Shown here in pieces: positions 11,301-22,889 of a stretch of DNA of 64,000 nt. The notes beneath the pieces were generated by a model. The model had not been told where the DNA came from. It saw only the letters and a list, made by a program, of their open reading frames with translations, and searched no databases. Source of the stretch: Brassica napus (Eukaryota > Streptophyta > Magnoliopsida > Brassicales > Brassicaceae); assembly GCF_020379485.1 (NCBI RefSeq), contig NC_063447.1, positions 53,867,452 to 53,931,451 of the forward strand. The letters are read 5' to 3'. Numbering within the stretch: the first letter of the stretch is position 1; each line of letters opens with the position of its first letter. The position numbers were made by a program, and so were the translations under genes.

Positions 11301-12740
11301 TTTTCTATTTGTACTAAATGATGTATTTGTAATATTAGCTCGTATTACATTGACTAAATCATGATTTTGTGTGTGTTAAAACATTTATTGTATGGACAAT
11401 ATTCGATTCATATAAACAAATTCAACATAAATGTTTAATTAAAGATTTGTATACGATATATAGAAAACAATGTTTTTGAATTTAAAATATGAAGAAATAT
11501 ATATAACCGATTTTAAAAGTTATTTACACTACAATGTCACTGAGACTTTAACTGTTTTGAATATATTAATTTGGTTTGGTTAGAAAGATTAGAAAATCAT
11601 AGGTATATATGATTTGAATTTTATACATTTAAGAAATATATATGAATCTTGTTGCTTTTATGGGTTACAATAATATATCTATATGATGCTAATGATAACG
11701 TGACTGAACATAAGATTTTTGGAGGAATAATTATTAACATAAAATGATATGAATGAAGACTTGAAGTGATGATTTTAATTATTTTTTTTAAATTAAAATT
11801 ATTGTCCATTGCTCTGTATATAGGTCCATCAGCCAAAAAAAAAAAAAAAGGGTCCATCAAGCCATAGGAGAGGAACGACAGTTTGATGTTACAGTTATTA
11901 AGAAAGGTGTCACATTTTTTATTTTTTTTCGTCTAAAGGTGTCACATTTTATGTAGGGAAATTTTCTATTTTTCATATCTATCTTAACCAACATTACCTT
12001 TAAAAAACTAAAGAGAAAAAATACCATTATATCCTTAAATAATTAAACATACCTAATCTATTTTATGTATGACACAGTAGTTTAATTATTAAAAACAAAA
12101 CATGGTAAGTGAAGAAAAAAGCTTCTGGTTACAGTTTTTTTATAACATTCAATTGGCATGATATTTTTGACACTGTAATGTAATTAATGGAAACAAATTA
12201 TGTTGAAGTCTTGAAGTCGTTATTTCCGTTTTAGTAGGAAAAAATATAGTTAGGAATATGCATTAATTAATCGGAAAAGATAACATTATTAGAAAGAAGG
12301 ATTATTTAAAGTTTCAATGGCATTGTAATGTAAATAACTTTATAAATTTATGGGCAATTCCTAAGTGTATTTCTATTTTAATAACATAGATAAATTTGGA
12401 GCTAGGACTTTTTGTCGCAATTCCTAAAATAAAAATGCTACACTGGATTAGAATACATCCTCATCTAATAAATAAATAACTGTGTGTGTTTTACATCAGA
12501 TAAAAGAGTGTGTATGAGTTATCAAGGTAGAGAAACATATTTTGACCAATATGTAAGAAACACACCAATACATATTTTTCAGTTAAAAAGAAACTGGACC
12601 AGTAAAGAACTCACCATACAACAATCCATTTCCTCGAAATCCTTTCGCTTACAGATTATTCCTCCTGTGGTAAGGTTTTATTTTCTTATAAAGTTTGGCA
12701 CTCTATTTTCATAATCTACTAAGTGTGTCTTTATCTACTG
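11300..12740. other. AT-rich spacer, nothing recognised
   Basis: No coding potential, RNA gene or clear repeat structure was seen apart from homopolymer runs. Confidence 0.5.
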
Positions 12741-12900
12741 AGAGCATGATTACTGGGGGGTTCTTAGCGGAAAATAAGAACCGGTTCTTAAAACTCTTAT
12801 TTAAGAACCGGTTCTTAGCTTTTTTAGTTAAAAGTTAAGAGACGGGTTTTTATATTCCGCTAAGAACCCCACCCTAAAAACTTCCCAATAATCATGTTCT
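12741..12900. mobile_element. MITE with GTTCTTAGCGGA inverted repeats
   Basis: A 160-bp element has ends AGAGCATGATTACTGGG and CCCAATAATCATGTTCT, which are inverted copies of each other. Inside them are the inverted pair GGGGTTCTTAGCGGA / TCCGCTAAGAACCCC and a central palindrome around AAGAACCGGTTCTTA. The 16-base AAGTGTGTCTTTATCT is present on both sides, at 12721-12736 and 12902-12917. Related elements are at 28442-28550 and 57113-57198. Confidence 0.8.
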
Positions 12901-13078
12901 AAAGTGTGTCTTTATCTTGTCTATTGTAGTTCTTTTATCTTGGTCTGATGTTTTATCCACTGGTTTAACCATGGCATGAGCTCTTTTACGATACGTCCAA
13001 ATGATACACGAAGAACCTGAATTTTCAATGGAAAAAAACATTGGGTGTTATTTATTTTCTTTTCATCGTCATTCACAC

Positions 13079-13440
13079 CACTACAAGAAAACAGCGGTAT
13101 TCTGACGGACATTCCGACGGAAAATGAAATCGTCGGAATATACCGAGGAATTTCCGAGGAAATTCCGAGGAAACACAAAATTGGGGTTCCTCGGAATTTC
13201 CTCGGAATATACCGACGGAATTCCGAGGAAACCTCAGTCCGTCGGAATATTCCGAGGAAATTCCGAGGAACAATGTGTTCCTCGGAAAAAACCGATGAAT
13301 TCCGAGGAAATATTATAGCCGTTGGAGAGCCGTTGGGGGATTTTACAAAATTCCGAGGAAATTCCGACGAACTAGCCTTTTCCGTCGGAATTCCGTCGGA
13401 ATTTCCTCGGTATGTCGGCAGGATTTAATCTATATAAACA
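13079..13440. repeat. Left terminal repeat and 5' subterminal array
   Basis: The terminal repeat is followed by about twenty direct and inverted copies of a CCGAGGAA / CCGACGGAA motif up to about 13415. These are presumed binding sites for the element's TnpA-like protein. Open frames through this array are artefacts of the repeat. Confidence 0.9.
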
Positions 13441-13523
13441 AGCACTCCTCTTCCTCTTCATTCACTCCATATCTTCATCCTCCCTCTTACTCTATTTACA
13501 CACGAATTTGATTCATAAAAAAT

Positions 13524-16500
13524 ATGTCTTCTTCAAATTATTTTCGTTCTTGGATCGATCGACCTCATTTGGATCCGAACACGAGATTGCTTACGGAAGA
13601 ATACCAACGAGGTATAACCGAATTCATGGGGTTAGTTCACCGACAACCGGAAGCAAAAACAGGTAAGTTAAGATGTCCTTGCTCTAATTGTAAAAATAGA
13701 AAGGTTATTAAAGAGTGGGATGTTTGGACTCATCTATATTTGAGTGGGTTTACACGAAGTTACAAAATTTGGTATCATCATGGGGAAACTGATTATGAAC
13801 ATGGTAGTACTAGCGAACCTCAGCCAGCGGTTAGATTAGAAGAACCAATTAGAACGGATGTAGATTATGGTGTAGGTACTGAGCAGATGGTAAATGATCA
13901 TTTTAGAGGGGAAGATTTACCCAATGCAGAAGCTAGGAGATTTTATGATATGTTGGATGCTGGAAAGCAACCATTGTACGAAGGTTGCAGAGATGGTCAT
14001 TCAGCTTTATCATCTGCTACAAGATTGATGGGCATTAAAACAGATTATAATTTGGCTGAAGACTGTGTGGATGCGATTGCTGATTTTGTAAAAGGTATTC
14101 TACCCGAGGATAATGTAGCTCCTGGTTCATACTACGAGGTTCAGAAACTCGTAGCTGGTCTTGGTTTATCGTATCAGGTAATAGATGTATGCAGCGACAA
14201 CTGCATGATTTATTGGAGGGCGGATGAACAGCGGGTTACATGCAAATTTTGTGGAAAGCCTCGTTATAAAGATACGAGTGGAAGAGTTCCAGTGCCATAT
14301 AAAAGGATGTGGTATTTACCTTTGACGGAAAGGTTGCAGAGGTTGTATCTGTCTGAACGCACAGCGCAACCAATGAGATGGCATGCGGAGCACTCAACAG
14401 ATGGTGAGATCAGACATCCTTCAGATGCAAAAGCGTGGAAGCATTTCCAATCAAAGTATCCCGACTTTGCGTATGAGAGAAGAAATGTCTACCTTGGATT
14501 ATGTACTGATGGTTTTAGTCCGTTTGGCAAGAGTGGAAGACAATATTCTCTATGGCCCGTCATTCTTACACCATACAACCTCCCCCCAAACTTGTGCTTG
14601 CGACGAGAGTTTTTGTTCCTCTCGATTCTCGTTCCCGGACCAGAGCATCCTAAGAGATCACTTGATGTGTTTCTTCAGCCACTAATATATGAGTTGCAAC
14701 AACTATGGGCTCAAGGTGCTGAAACATACGATGTTTCGTGTAAAGAAAACTTTCAAATGCGGGCAGTACTAATGTGGACAATAAGTGATTTTCCAGCATA
14801 TGGTATGTTGTCTGGATGGACAACGCATGGAAGGCTATCATGTCCATATTGTCAAGATAACACTGATGCTTTCCAACTAAAACACGGAAGGAAAACGTGT
14901 TGGTTTGACTGTCACAGGAGATTCCTACCACCTGATCATCCATATCGTAGGAGTAGGAATTTGTTTACGAAGAACAAGAGGGTGTTTGACAGTCCACCTC
15001 CGGAAATTTGTGGGAAAGATTTGAAGATACAACTAAGAGATTTTGGTGCAGAAAGGACGCCAGAAGTCGGTGGACATGAGCGTTTTCCGGTAGATGCTGT
15101 TGGAGAACTACATAACTGGCACAAAAAAAGTATTTTCTGGGATCTGCCATACTGGGAGGATCATCTGCTAAGGCATAATTTAGATGTCATGCATATTGAG
15201 AAGAACTTTTTTGACAATCTCATGAACACGATCCTTAATGTTCAAGGTAAAACAAAGGATAATTTGAAGTCAAGACTGGATTTAGTCGATATATGTGCTC
15301 GTTCAGAACTTCATGTTGATGAAATGGTAGGGCTCCTTTTCCCATATACCGACTTGATGCAGCGGGAAAAGATGCGTTCTTTGATTGGATTTCAAACGAT
15401 GTGGAATTTCCAGACGGTTACGCATCAAATTTGCGTAACTGTATCGACAGAAAGGAAGGAAAGTTTACTGGCTTGAAAAGCCACGATTGCCATGTAATGA
15501 TGCAGCGCCTCCTTCCGTTCGCCTTCAAGGAACTATTACCACGAAATGTTCATGAAGCAATTGCAGGGATAAGTGGTTTCTTCCGCGATTTATGCACGAG
15601 ATCAGTGACTCTTGAAGGTATTGAAAATTTGAAGACTAACATAGCCGTGATTCAGTGCAACCTTGAGAAGATATTTCCTCCCTCATTTTTTGATGTTATG
15701 GAGCATCTTGTTATTCACCTGGCAAGAGAATTGGAACTTGGTGGTCCTGTGCAGTATAGATGGATGTATCTGTATGAGCGGTATATGTTCCATTTGAAGA
15801 AGATGGTGAAAAATTTAAGTAGGGTGGAAGGTTCTATAGTCGCACAGATGATCAATGAAGAAACTTCAAACTTTGCCGAGTACTACTTTCCAGCAGAAGT
15901 TCAGACCAAAAACAGAAGACCTGCTCGGCATGATGATAGAGGCGAACGGGCAGCATATCATGTTACGGTTCCAGACATTTTCACAGATGTTGGACGACTT
16001 AGCGGAAAACCAAAGGACCGTCGACTTACTGAGCAGGAGCGCAGTCATTTGCAAACATATTTGCTCACCAACTGCGAAGACGTTCTTCAATATGAGAGGT
16101 AAATAAATGAGCTTACAAATTTTTATTTTAACAAGTTGAAATTTAAATCTTAATTAATTACATTATTGTCATCATATACAGGATTTTCATGGCAGAAAAG
16201 CGGTTCGAGTATAGATACGCCACAGAGGACGAACTAGAAGAAATGAAGCAGAGAGAATTTAGTGGATGGATGTTTACTTATGTGAGTGCTTTAAACAAAT
16301 TAAAATATATTTTATCACATATTTATACTAATTCACATTTATTGATATAATATATATATATGTGCTATTAATAGGTGTCTGCTGGTTTGGCCAGAGGTGA
16401 AACATTTGACGATTGGATACGTGAGATGGTCGTTGGACCAAACTTTGTTGTGAAGTCATATCCGAGATTTTGTACTCGAGGATATGCATTCACAACTCAG

Positions 16501-17140
16501 AAGAGGAGACGTTCGAGTACGACTTATGATGCTGGCGTTTGTTCTGCATCAGGAGATGATGTATACTACGGACACATACATGAGATTTTGGAAATTAAGT
16601 ATTTGGGCATGGTTGGATTGCGCTGTACTGTTTTCTATTGTGATTGGCACGACAACACCCCAGATCGAGGTGTGAGAACAGATGCATTTGGTGTTACATC
16701 AGTAAATTCGAGGCGAAAGCTGCAATATTATGATCCTTTCATTCTTGCTTCTCAGGCCGATCAGGTAATTAAATGTTAATTATTCAGAATGATTCATCAT
16801 CATGTGTATTAATTTATAATTTTTCTAAATGTTACAGGTTTGTTATATCAAGTACCCCCGGGTAAGAAACAGAGATGATCCATGGGTTACTGTTACAAGA
16901 CTCAACCCGAGAGGCCGAGTTCAGGGAAGTTCTGAGCTGGAAGACCCACTACAACCAAGCACATCCGGCAACTTAAGTGCAGCAGAAGATTTAGCTGGAG
17001 TTGGCCTTGTAGTCGATTTAACCGACTTTGGAGAGGAAGCCGTCGTTCACGTAGAGGATGAACCAGTGATTGGAGAGTTTCACGAAGATCCAGATTCAGA
17101 TTCATCTGGTGATGATGACTCGGAAACAGACTACCATTGA
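13524..17140 (+). pseudogene. TNP2-type CACTA transposase, one frameshift
   Basis: Four exons fit with consistent phases: 13524-16098, 16182-16281, 16375-16764 and 16838-17140. Domains run in the standard order. The transposase-associated domain is at residues about 5-90 (CPCSNC, then a YHHGE motif). The Tnp2 core is at about 300-600 (LMWTISDFPAYGMLSGWTTHGR, zinc-like CPYC, LRHNLDVMHIEK). DUF4218 lies at 15475-15850, DUF4216 at 16560-16760, and the tail is acidic. The protein is the presumed catalytic transposase. After residue about 600 the frame shifts: at 15322-15324 an A run is one base short of what the downstream frame needs, giving a stop at 15474, while homology resumes in the next frame from about 15325. 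Every other feature is intact, so this is either a very recent mutation or a homopolymer sequencing error. Confidence 0.88.
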
Positions 17141-17160
17141 ACTTATTTTTTTTATTTTTA

Positions 17161-17220
17161 AAGAAATACCGAGGAAATTCCGAGGAACACTTGATATAAC
17201 CTCTTTCCTCGGATAATAGT
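17161..17220. repeat. Short internal block of CCGAGGAA motifs
   Basis: Three copies of the terminal CCGAGGAA / TTCCTCGG motif lie just after the TNP2 stop codon and before the convergent minus-strand gene. Confidence 0.7.
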
Positions 17221-17421
17221 TATTTGGTTTATCTAGCAAGGCAAAGCTGAATACGAATTAAAAACTACTCAGAACACAACCAAATAAAACGAAGAAACCA
17301 TGTAAAAGAAATACGAACTCATAATTAAGAAACCCAAAAAAAAACTCAGTTCAAAATTAACAGAAAATAAGACCATAAAACGTTAGAATAGAAAAGAAAA
17401 TAAAATAGCCGGTGATAGCTC

Positions 17422-18870
17422 CTACTCCTCGTCTCCTGCTCCAGATGTTCCTGCATCGTTGGGTCTCTTGGACCTCTTTCTTACCCTGTGTGTACCACTC
17501 GAACCCGAACCAGAGGTGGATGGAGAGTTGTCCCGATGAACTACATCATCCTTTTGGCAACGACACGGCCTGATACGTGAAATGGCAGCCCAGATCTTGT
17601 GTAGCATGTCGTTGTTTGTCTTTATGCTCTGATCTCTCCAATGTTGTTGCTGGCGCGAAGTGGCGTTCGGTGGAAGCTCTTGCAGCTTGTACTGGCTGGA
17701 GTCTGATGGGAGTAGCTGATGGGGTTGTGAATCATCTGGAATGGCTTGTGCAGCCTCATCTTCTCCTTCTTCATCAACCACGCCCTTGCCTTTGGTCTGA
17801 TATTTTGGCGTGAAGAAGGATGGCTTGTCTACTAGTGCGGTAGCAGGGGGTAGGAACTCAACTGCAGCCTCTGAAAGTAGAGAAGTGAGACCGATCTGAG
17901 GTAGGTGGCAGTAGAGTGTTTTCTTCGCTCGGTCCTGGAATACGTAGACGTAAGGACCATCCCGATGGATCCTCGAGTGGGGACCAGCTATGAACTCCTT
18001 ACTTACTAGAGAAATGACATCCAGGTAGTTCCAAGCAATGTTGTTCGATCTGTCCAGTGCTACCTCCTGGTTCTTGCAGTCTACACCCACATGTCTAAGG
18101 ATCCGAGTAATCACTGCACCAAATCCACATGCATTGCTCTTTTTTTTGGTTACTTTCCCCTTGTATCCTGCTAAGTTTGCGGCCAGCACCGCTCCCATGT
18201 TGAAGGCAGTAGCAGGTGGGAATGTAGAGTTTCCAAATGCCGGTAGCAAATGCCTCACACCTTGGTACAGGAGGCACAACTCCCATTGCGTGACTGATGC
18301 GGCTGTGGTTGTCCCGTATAGCAATGAGCCAATGAGGCGTGTGGCATATCTCAGTACTGGGCTCCGGATAAGTGACTCCTTTGCCTGAGAAGATCTATAA
18401 ACCCCTGTGCCAATCGTTTCCCAGAAGTTCAACAGCTCTGAAGTCCAATAAAGACCAGATGTCCTCTCCCCTGCACTCAATCCAAATAGTCTGCAGAGGT
18501 CTGTGAAAGATACCTCATAGTATACTTTCTGCACTACGAATGCCAGAAAACCTTCCTGATGGCTATCATCGGGACGGGTGACGTATGCGGATGCTATGAA
18601 CTGGCGTACCAACTCCGGATAAGTGGGTTCGTTGAGGTTGCATAGTTGGCCTAGACCCATGTTCTGGAACAGTCCTTCAATGTCTGCTTGGATTCCCAAT
18701 ATTGTCATCGTCTCAGGACATGCTAGTTGTGTAGCCGGAACGGCTACCTTCTTCATGTTGTTGTAGTGGGTGGTATCAGACTTATCCCACTTCTTTGGCC
18801 TTTGCTTCTCTCGCTGAGACGAACCCTCTTCTTGTGTGTTCTTCTTTGCTGACATTTTTGTGCGCTTCAT
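17422..18870 (-). CDS. Athila ORF1-like protein carried inside a CACTA element
   Basis: This is one uninterrupted exon of 482 residues, convergent with the TNP2 gene. The start is ATG at 18870, with a second in-frame ATG at 18855. The N-terminus is Lys/Ser/Gln-rich. A globular part of about 50-330 follows, with QLACPETMTILGIQADIE, YYEVSFTDLCRLFGLSAGER and YKGKVTKKKSNACGFGAVIT. This resembles the plant family annotated as Arabidopsis retrotransposon ORF-1 (ATHILA, PF03078). From about 330 on it is acidic then Gln/Ser-rich, ending in a basic RKRSKRP tract like a nuclear signal. Its role is unknown. It is not a standard CACTA gene, and the reading frame is clean in an element whose neighbouring gene is damaged. 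Upstream there is a TATA-like TCTATAATC near 19265 and a possible 5' UTR intron (about 19180 to 18877). Confidence 0.82.
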   Translation of the reverse strand: MKRTKMSAKKNTQEEGSSQREKQRPKKWDKSDTTHYNNMKKVAVPATQLACPETMTILGIQADIEGLFQNMGLGQLCNLNEPTYPELVRQFIASAYVTRPDDSHQEGFLAFVVQKVYYEVSFTDLCRLFGLSAGERTSGLYWTSELLNFWETIGTGVYRSSQAKESLIRSPVLRYATRLIGSLLYGTTTAASVTQWELCLLYQGVRHLLPAFGNSTFPPATAFNMGAVLAANLAGYKGKVTKKKSNACGFGAVITRILRHVGVDCKNQEVALDRSNNIAWNYLDVISLVSKEFIAGPHSRIHRDGPYVYVFQDRAKKTLYCHLPQIGLTSLLSEAAVEFLPPATALVDKPSFFTPKYQTKGKGVVDEEGEDEAAQAIPDDSQPHQLLPSDSSQYKLQELPPNATSRQQQHWRDQSIKTNNDMLHKIWAAISRIRPCRCQKDDVVHRDNSPSTSGSGSSGTHRVRKRSKRPNDAGTSGAGDEE

Positions 18871-19330
18871 TCTCTACAAAATAGAATCATTGCTCTCAAC
18901 ATGGTTATAATCAATTAAGAACTCAAAGCAACATGAAAATGAAAAGCGAAATCGAGTTGTGATAAAAAAAAAACCAAATTGAAAAAAATTCTCAATCCCT
19001 AAATCATCTCAAATCCTGTTTCAAACTCGTTGATCACAGACAATTGTGTTCTATTCCATGTTTAAACATCTGTTTCATGCATATTTGATCAAGGAATCAA
19101 CACGGAAATAAGAAATTCACAAAACCCAAAAAATTGCTCAAGAACACGATTTCAGAATGTGGAGATTCGCGGAGTATACCTGTCTTAGGGTGAAGACGAG
19201 TGTAGGAATCAGGTAGAGCTCGAAAAATCAAGTGGAATGGAGCCCAAAATTGTTCAAATCGGATGATTATAGAGAGAGAAAGGGGGGGCGAATTATAGGG
19301 GAAATCGGAGGGGATGAGAGTTCTAAGGTT
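18871..19330 (-). promoter_or_regulatory. Leader and promoter of the Athila ORF1-like gene
   Basis: On the minus strand a CT-rich stretch with TCTCTCTATAATC near 19265 is followed by a transcribed-looking leader. A donor GACAG/GTATAC near 19180 and an acceptor TTTTGTAG six bases before the ATG suggest a 5' UTR intron. The assignment is by inspection only. Confidence 0.45.
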
Positions 19331-19379
19331 TAGATCCAGAAAAGGTCGGGTTTTGCCTTATAATTCTGTTTTCCGAACA

Positions 19380-19830
19380 CACATCGATCGATGCGTTTTT
19401 GTTCTATAACGCATCGATCGATCACAATCTTACGGCCCGGTCCATCTTTGTAATCGATCGATCTGTTTTTGTTCAGAAACACATCGATCGATGCGTTTTT
19501 AAAAAAACATACAAGATTTTCCGAGGACATTCCGAGGAAAAATTGAGATTCTCGATCGATCGATGGGATACTCTCATCGATCGATCACAATCTTACGGCC
19601 CGGTCCATCTTTGTAATCGATCGATTTGTTTTTCTTCAAAAACGCATCGATCGATGCGTTTTTAAAAAAACATACAAGATTTTCCGAGGACATTCCGAGG
19701 AACAATTGAGATTCTCGATCGATCGATGGGATTCTCTCATCGATCGATCACAATCTTACGGCCCGGTCCATCTTTGTAATCGATCGATTTGTTTTTCTTC
19801 AAAAACGCATCGATCGATGCGTTTATTTAA
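19380..19830. repeat. 163-bp tandem array with CGATCGAT palindromes
   Basis: About 2.7 near-identical copies occur with period exactly 163: ATCACAATCTTACGGCCCGG starts at 19421, 19584 and 19747. Each unit holds four CGATCGAT palindromes, an AAAAACGCATCGATCGATG hairpin and two CCGAGGA motifs of the element-end type. It lies between the divergently transcribed ORF1-like and TnpA-like genes. The CGATCGAT hairpins recur in the 3' subterminal region (22921-22968 and 23176-23217). Confidence 0.92.
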
Positions 19831-19859
19831 AAAAAATTACGTTTTGAAACCCCAAACAC

Positions 19860-20395
19860 TAGTTCCTCGGAATTTCCTCGGAATATTCCGAGGATATTCC
19901 AAGGAAGAAGAGGGTTTCCTCGGAGTTCCCTCGGAATAATCCGAGGAAATTCCGAGGAAATAGGGTTTTTAAACTGAAAACAACGTTTTGCCGTTTGAAT
20001 AACACCTATATAACCCTTATTAAGTGTCTTACGTTCATTATGAAGACAAAAATTTGTTCCTTACCGTATAATTAACACTTTTCCGATTGTATGAACGAAA
20101 TCTCGCAACATAAGACAAACACTTATACCTTTTAATGAACGGTAAAGGGAATACTTTCAATTAGTTTTGAAATTTTTTATTTCATGGTTTATGCTCATCT
20201 ATATAAAGAATCCTCAATGGTATGCATTACAATTTGTATAAGAAATGAAATATGGCAAAAAAAATTGATGTTTTGAAACCCCAAACACTAGTTCCTCGGT
20301 ATTTCCTCGGAATAATTTCATTTTACCAGGCAAATATTTCGCGAAAATTGAAATTAGAATTCCGACGGAATTCCGACGGATAATATCCGTCGGAC
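19860..20395. repeat. Internal subterminal-type repeats upstream of TnpA gene
   Basis: CCGAGGAA / TTCCTCGG copies occur at 19863-19962 and 20292-20312, and TCCGACGGA copies at 20360-20392. An AT-rich section without repeats separates them. The phrase ACCCCAAACACTAGTTCCTC occurs twice (19849 and 20279), showing an internal duplication. The block immediately precedes the TnpA-like gene. Confidence 0.8.
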
Positions 20396-20537
20396 CCTAG
20401 GTTTTATACCCACGAGCCACTTCTTCTTCCCCATTTCTTTCTTTTTCCTCTGCCCGATTCCTCTTTTTTTTCTCCGGCGATTTCCCCCTGAAATCCGACG
20501 ATATCTCCGGCGATCTCCCCCTTTTCTTACACAAATC

Positions 20538-22741
20538 ATGTAAGGACCCTATCCCACTCTCTTAGGTTCTATTTGTTAGGTTTTTGTGTAGTTTTGATAG
20601 ATTTTTGTTAAGGTGATTGGTTAGGATTGTGAATTCTTTGTATAATAGGTTTAGAATTGTGATTTGGTTGAATGATTTGTTTTGTTGAATTGATTTAGAA
20701 TTTTTGTATAATTTTTTTTTTCTATTTATAAAATCGATTTTTGTATATAAATCGATTTTTGTATTTTAAAAAACGATTTTTCTATATAAATTCGATTTTT
20801 TGGACTTTACAAAAAAAAAATTTCTATATAAATTCAATTTTTTGGATTTTACAAAACATTTTAAATATCTATAAAACTTTTTTTGTGATTAAAAACTATT
20901 ATTTGGGATTTGAAAATATTTTTAATATATATATATTAAAACTATTTTTTGTAATTATTAAACTATTTTTATTTATTACAACTATTTTTTGTTTATTAGA
21001 ACTATTTTTATATATTTATTAAAAATTTTAAATATATATAAATCTTTTTTTGTGATTAAATTATTTGGGAATTTTTTTTTAAAAAAAAATTAATTTATAT
21101 ATTTATGTATTTATTAAATATATTTTTTAAATTTACAGGTCTCATGATGATCAGACCCGGCCTCGACAGCGTCGTGGTCGTGGTGGTACGGGGAGCCAGT
21201 CTCGGGATTCCAGCCATTTTCAAGATTCCCCTTCGCCCCACAGCTCCAACCATACATCTCCCTCTGCTGCACCCGCTCCTGCTCCTCTCGCTCCCGCTGC
21301 TGCATCCGCTCCTGTTCATCCGGGTCCTCCGGGAGTGATGCGTGTTGCGGAGTTGGTTCAACAGCCCGGTCGTGACCATCTTCCGTATCTCACTCCGTAT
21401 CCACATGGACGGGGTCAAACATGGTAATTAAACATTTTTTTTTCTTTAAATTTGGATTCATTATTAACCGTTTGTTCTTTTACTAAGGTTCAACCGATCC
21501 GGGAACGGGATCAGCGCATGGATCAACCGTATGATGTACTCGGCCCTCGACAGTGGACATCCGACTTTCACTCACTTCCCAACCGACAAGCAGGTTCTGT
21601 GGTTTCGTCAGTTTGCGGTAAGTATTCTAATTTTTTACTTATATTTTTAATCTTTAATATAAATTTTCTACTAATTGTGTTTTTTTCAGCAAGAGTTCAA
21701 CTGGAATTCCGATGAGACGCTCTTTATCTATCACCACTTCGTCCATAAAGTAATGGACAACTATGGGAAGCAGATCCAAGAGTGGAAGAAGAAGTGGGAA
21801 ATCAATAAGGTTCGATTTAATTTATTAAACCATTTTTTAATTTATTAAACTATTTTTTAATTTATTAAATTTTTCTTTTTTTTTTATTAAAAGGTCCCAA
21901 AGTCGATGAACGACACGGTCTGGAAGGAGTTGTGTGCGCATTGGGATAAGGAAGAGACGAAAGAAACTTCTTCCACCAACTCCACCAACCGCAAAAGCGA
22001 CCGTAAAGGGAAGGGCATCTACAAGCATAACTTGGGTGCTCAATCTATTGCCACTCTCGGAGATCGCATGGTAAGTTCAACCGTTTTTTCTTCAATTATT
22101 TGAGTTTTAGAATTTAAATTTATTGTGCATTTCTTCTAATTTCTAATGTTTCTTTAATTTATGTTTTTTTTCAAGGCGGAAGAAAATGATGGCGAGCCGG
22201 TTGATGATCTCGCCCTAATGAGGAGGGCGTATACCAACAAGAAGACCGGCCAGATTGATGACGGTCTTGTGAGGGACGTGGTCGACCTGGTCCAAACTCA
22301 GGTGGTAGACGAAGTGTCTCAGCTTCAAACCGAGGATGACGCTTCGACGGCTTCGACCAACTTGTCCCGGTTTCGAATCAACGAAATCGTTGAATCCGTA
22401 AGTTCTTTGTTTTTAAAAGTTCAATTCATTTATTTCTTGGTTTAAATTTCTAAATTTGGCTTTTTTCTATTCAGTCGGTTCCAAAGAAGAAGGGACGTTT
22501 GGTCGGTTTGGGTCGTCGCACCCGGTCGGTTCCCCCTTCTTCTGCACCACCGCCCTTCGTTGATCCAGAAGTACTTACGGCCCAGTTGAAGGACAAAGAT
22601 GATCGTATATCTTTGTTAGAGACCCAGATGGCGGCTCAACAGGCGGGCTATGAGGCACAGAGGAGGCTGAACCAGCAAATGATGGAGATGATGCAGAGGA
22701 TGTACCCGAACGAGGTGTTCCCGGACGTGCCAGACCCGTAG
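20538..22741 (+). CDS. Transposase_24 (TnpA-like) protein, seven exons, intact
   Basis: Exons: 20538-20539 (coding part AT), 21139-21423, 21488-21617, 21690-21809, 21894-22070, 22176-22397 and 22475-22741. All junctions are GT..AG and phases close, giving 400 residues. The start codon is split: AT at 20539, G at 21139, across a 599-base intron. The N-terminus is Arg/Gly-rich (PRQRRGRGG) and Ala/Pro-rich. The middle has the family core, with MVSAL-like [33 protein letters not shown], and a conserved [20 protein letters not shown]. The C-terminus is a probable coiled coil (about 350-395, [19 protein letters not shown]). By family it should bind the CACTA subterminal repeats and assist or regulate transposition in the nucleus. 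No stop or frameshift was found, unlike its homologue at 6565-8202. Confidence 0.88.
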
Positions 22742-22889
22742 TTTTTTTTTTTCCACAAACTTGGAATGTTTTATTTTTATTTGTGAAACTTTGAATATTA
22801 ATTAATATGATTTCAATTTTACTTTTAATTTCATATTTTCGAATTTAAATTTCAGAAATTTTATCTTTTAAAAAAATTAATATTTTTTA

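Noticed and set aside
13045..13428. Open frames with FRGNS/SEEIPR-like repeats on both strands
   Set aside because: These are translations of CCGAGGAA subterminal repeats, which are open in several frames by composition. The same applies at 22903-23548.
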